A program made the position numbers and the translations under genes. DNA of 7,696 nucleotides. It comes from an uncultured Collinsella sp. (GTDB lineage: Bacteria > Actinomycetota > Coriobacteriia > Coriobacteriales > Coriobacteriaceae). The notes under the pieces were generated by a model. That model worked only from the letters and a program-made list of their open reading frames with translations. It was not told the origin of the DNA and searched no databases. Positions within the stretch are counted from its first letter, which is position 1. Each line of letters begins with the position of its first letter. Where the stretch lies: assembly GCA_900555585.1 (NCBI GenBank), contig USLT01000026.1, forward strand, positions 1 to 7,696. Direction: 5' to 3'. Shown here one piece after another: positions 6,293-7,696 of the stretch.

Positions 6293-6331
6293 AGGAGGCC
6301 TCGTCCCCCAACGTCGGGGACGAGGCCTCCT
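6293..6331 (-). terminator. Strong hairpin downstream of rho
   Basis: A perfect 16-bp inverted repeat, AGGAGGCCTCGTCCCC (6293-6308) and GGGGACGAGGCCTCCT (6316-6331), has a seven-base loop and starts 28 bases after the rho stop. On the minus strand the following bases are GCGTTGCAAATG, so there is no U tract. It is probably the 3' boundary of the rho transcript and isolates the PTS promoter. Without a U run it may work as an RNA 3'-end stabiliser or a U-independent terminator. Confidence 0.65.
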
Positions 6332-6359
6332 TGGCTTCTATCGCGCGGGCGCGGGCTCG

Positions 6360-7696
6360 CTACAGCGCGTCGGAATGGTCCGCGGCCTTCTTGGCGGAGC
6401 GGATGAGGAACTCCTCGTTGCTGTTGGTGCCCTTGAGGCCCTTGATGAACGACGCGGCGGCGCGCTCGGTGTTGGCCATGTTGGCCAGGATGCGGCGGAT
6501 GCCCCACACGAACGGCTGGATGCTCTTGTCGACCAGCAGGTCCTCGTTGCGGGTGCCGGACTGGATGGGGTCGATCGCCGGAAAGATGCGGCGGTCGGCC
6601 AGGTCGCGGGAGAGCTTGAGCTCCATGTTGCCCGTACCCTTGAACTCCTCGAAGATGACCTCGTCCATCTTGGAGCCCGTGTCGACGAGCGCCGAGGCGA
6701 GGATCGTCAGCGAGCCGCCGTTCTCGATGTTGCGGGCGGCGCCGAGGAAGCGCTTGGGCGGGTAGAGGGCGGCCGAGTCGACGCCGCCGGACAGGATGCG
6801 GCCCGAAGCCGGCGCGGCGAGGTTGTAGGCGCGCGCCAGGCGGGTGATGGAGTCCACGTCGCCGCCCATCTCGACGATGCGCTTGGCGCGCTCGATGACG
6901 AGCTCGGAGACGCGGGTGTGGTTGTCGGCGGGCATGTCGAAGGTGGACGCCACGACGTCGCCCTTGATGGAGCGCTGCATGTCGGTGACCTCTTCGGGTC
7001 GCTCGTCGACGAGCAGGCAGATCAGGTGCACCTCGGGGTTGTTGGTCGCGATCGACTGGCAGATCTTCTTGAGGACCGTGGTCTTGCCGGCCTTGGGCGG
7101 CGAGACGATGAGGCCGCGCTGGCCCTTGCCGATGGGGCTCACGATGTCGATGGCGCGGCCGGTGATGGAGTCGCGGCCGTGCTCCATCTTGAGCGGTTCG
7201 TTGGGATAGATCGGCGTGAGATCGCTGAACTTGGGCCTGCGGCGCATGGCCTCGGGATCCTGGCCGTTGATCGAGGTGATCTTGGCGAGGCCCGGGAACT
7301 TGTCGTTGGCGCGCGAGGGGCGCAGGGTGCCCGCGACGATGTCGCCGGGGCGAAGGCCCGCGGAGCGGATCATGTTGGCGGGGACGAAGGCGTCGTCGCG
7401 GCTGGGCATGTAGCCCTTGGCGCGGATGTAGCCGTGGCCCTCGTGGGCGATGTCGAGGATGCCCTCGATGTCGCGGAAGCCCTCGGTGCGGGCGGCGGTG
7501 GTGTAGATCTCCTCGACGAGCTCGGCCTTCTTCTTGCCGGAGTAGTCGATCTCGAGCTCCTTGGCCTTCTCGCGGAGCTCGGCCACCTTGAGGGCGGCGA
7601 GGTCGTCGCGCGAGATGCTGGGCTCGGTCGGCGCGTTGAAGCGCTCCTTGCGGTTCTTGCGGTTCTGCTGCTGCTCGTCGAGGTATTTCGACAGCC
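6360..7696 (-). CDS. rho: Transcription termination factor Rho (N-terminus outside window) with a shortened Walker B strand
   Basis: The open frame runs from the window edge (first full codon at 7694) to a TAG at 6362-6360 and gives 444 residues. Rho is a hexameric RNA-dependent ATPase that ends transcription. Visible parts in order: a charged N-terminal stretch (RKNRKERF), the Rho N helix domain ([15 protein letters not shown]), the OB-type RNA-binding domain with [13 protein letters not shown], and the motor with [12 protein letters not shown] and Walker A PPKAGKT (7100-7080). [14 protein letters not shown] holds the catalytic Glu. [31 protein letters not shown] and SGTRNEDLL (arginine finger) follow. 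The fragment already exceeds the whole 419-residue E. coli protein, so the full protein has an extended N-terminus as in many actinobacteria. The GTG at 7586 is not the start, since homologous sequence continues upstream. The segment before DSITRL reads EMGGDV, so four hydrophobic residues of Walker B are missing compared with known Rho proteins (for example DVIILLDSITRL in E. coli). Confidence 0.97.
   Translation of the reverse strand, partial: LSKYLDEQQQNRKNRKERFNAPTEPSISRDDLAALKVAELREKAKELEIDYSGKKKAELVEEIYTTAARTEGFRDIEGILDIAHEGHGYIRAKGYMPSRDDAFVPANMIRSAGLRPGDIVAGTLRPSRANDKFPGLAKITSINGQDPEAMRRRPKFSDLTPIYPNEPLKMEHGRDSITGRAIDIVSPIGKGQRGLIVSPPKAGKTTVLKKICQSIATNNPEVHLICLLVDERPEEVTDMQRSIKGDVVASTFDMPADNHTRVSELVIERAKRIVEMGGDVDSITRLARAYNLAAPASGRILSGGVDSAALYPPKRFLGAARNIENGGSLTILASALVDTGSKMDEVIFEEFKGTGNMELKLSRDLADRRIFPAIDPIQSGTRNEDLLVDKSIQPFVWGIRRILANMANTERAAASFIKGLKGTNSNEEFLIRSAKKAADHSDAL

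Noticed and set aside
7584..7586. GTG as the start of rho
   Set aside because: The frame stays open upstream to the window edge and encodes a plausible Rho N-terminal region ([20 protein letters not shown]), so the GTG is an internal valine.
1..7696. tRNA, rRNA, CRISPR array, insertion sequence or phage genes
   Set aside because: No cloverleaf-like segment, spaced direct repeats, transposase or integrase motifs, or phage-like proteins were seen on either strand.

Overview
The window is GC-rich, with tightly packed genes nearly all on the minus strand. The gene content (an actinobacterial-type Rho, a complete lactose/cellobiose-family sugar PTS and its PRD regulator) suggests a gut or oral actinobacterium of the Coriobacteriia type (Collinsella/Olsenella-like). 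That placement is inferred from protein style and composition; no taxonomic marker is present.

Reading the plus strand left to right: (1) 1-146 is the 3' end of a plus-strand gene, probably a short-chain dehydrogenase. (2) A hairpin at 169-208 separates it from the converging minus-strand genes. (3) 236-793 (minus) is a small RDD-family membrane protein. (4) 860-6187 (minus) is one sugar-utilisation operon. In transcription order it runs: PRD-domain activator with EIIB-like and EIIA-like modules (6187-4106), PTS IIA (4100-3780), IIB (3756-3433), IIC (3417-2029), and a DUF871/MupG-like (GH170) phospho-glycosidase (1951-860). (5) 6188-6359 is intergenic. It holds a likely promoter with a good -10 box and a weak -35, two dyad sequences upstream of it, and a perfect 16-bp hairpin behind rho. 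(6) 6360-7696 (minus) is transcription terminator Rho, whose N-terminus lies beyond the window.

The operon reads as a self-contained pathway. The activator senses PTS phosphorylation state. IIA and IIB pass phosphate to IIC, which imports and phosphorylates a disaccharide. The DUF871 enzyme then hydrolyses the 6-phospho-disaccharide in the cytoplasm. By analogy with MupG the substrate could be a MurNAc-GlcNAc type muropeptide sugar, but other beta-disaccharides are possible. No GH1 or GH4 phospho-glucosidase is present in the operon.

The most unusual observation is in rho. The hydrophobic Walker B strand directly before the conserved Asp-Ser-Ile-Thr-Arg-Leu motif is four residues short of every Rho sequence I can recall, while the rest of the protein looks intact. 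Secondary observations are an Ala in place of the second conserved PRD2 histidine of the regulator, and a perfect tandem 11-bp duplication that carries the start codon of the DUF871 gene.
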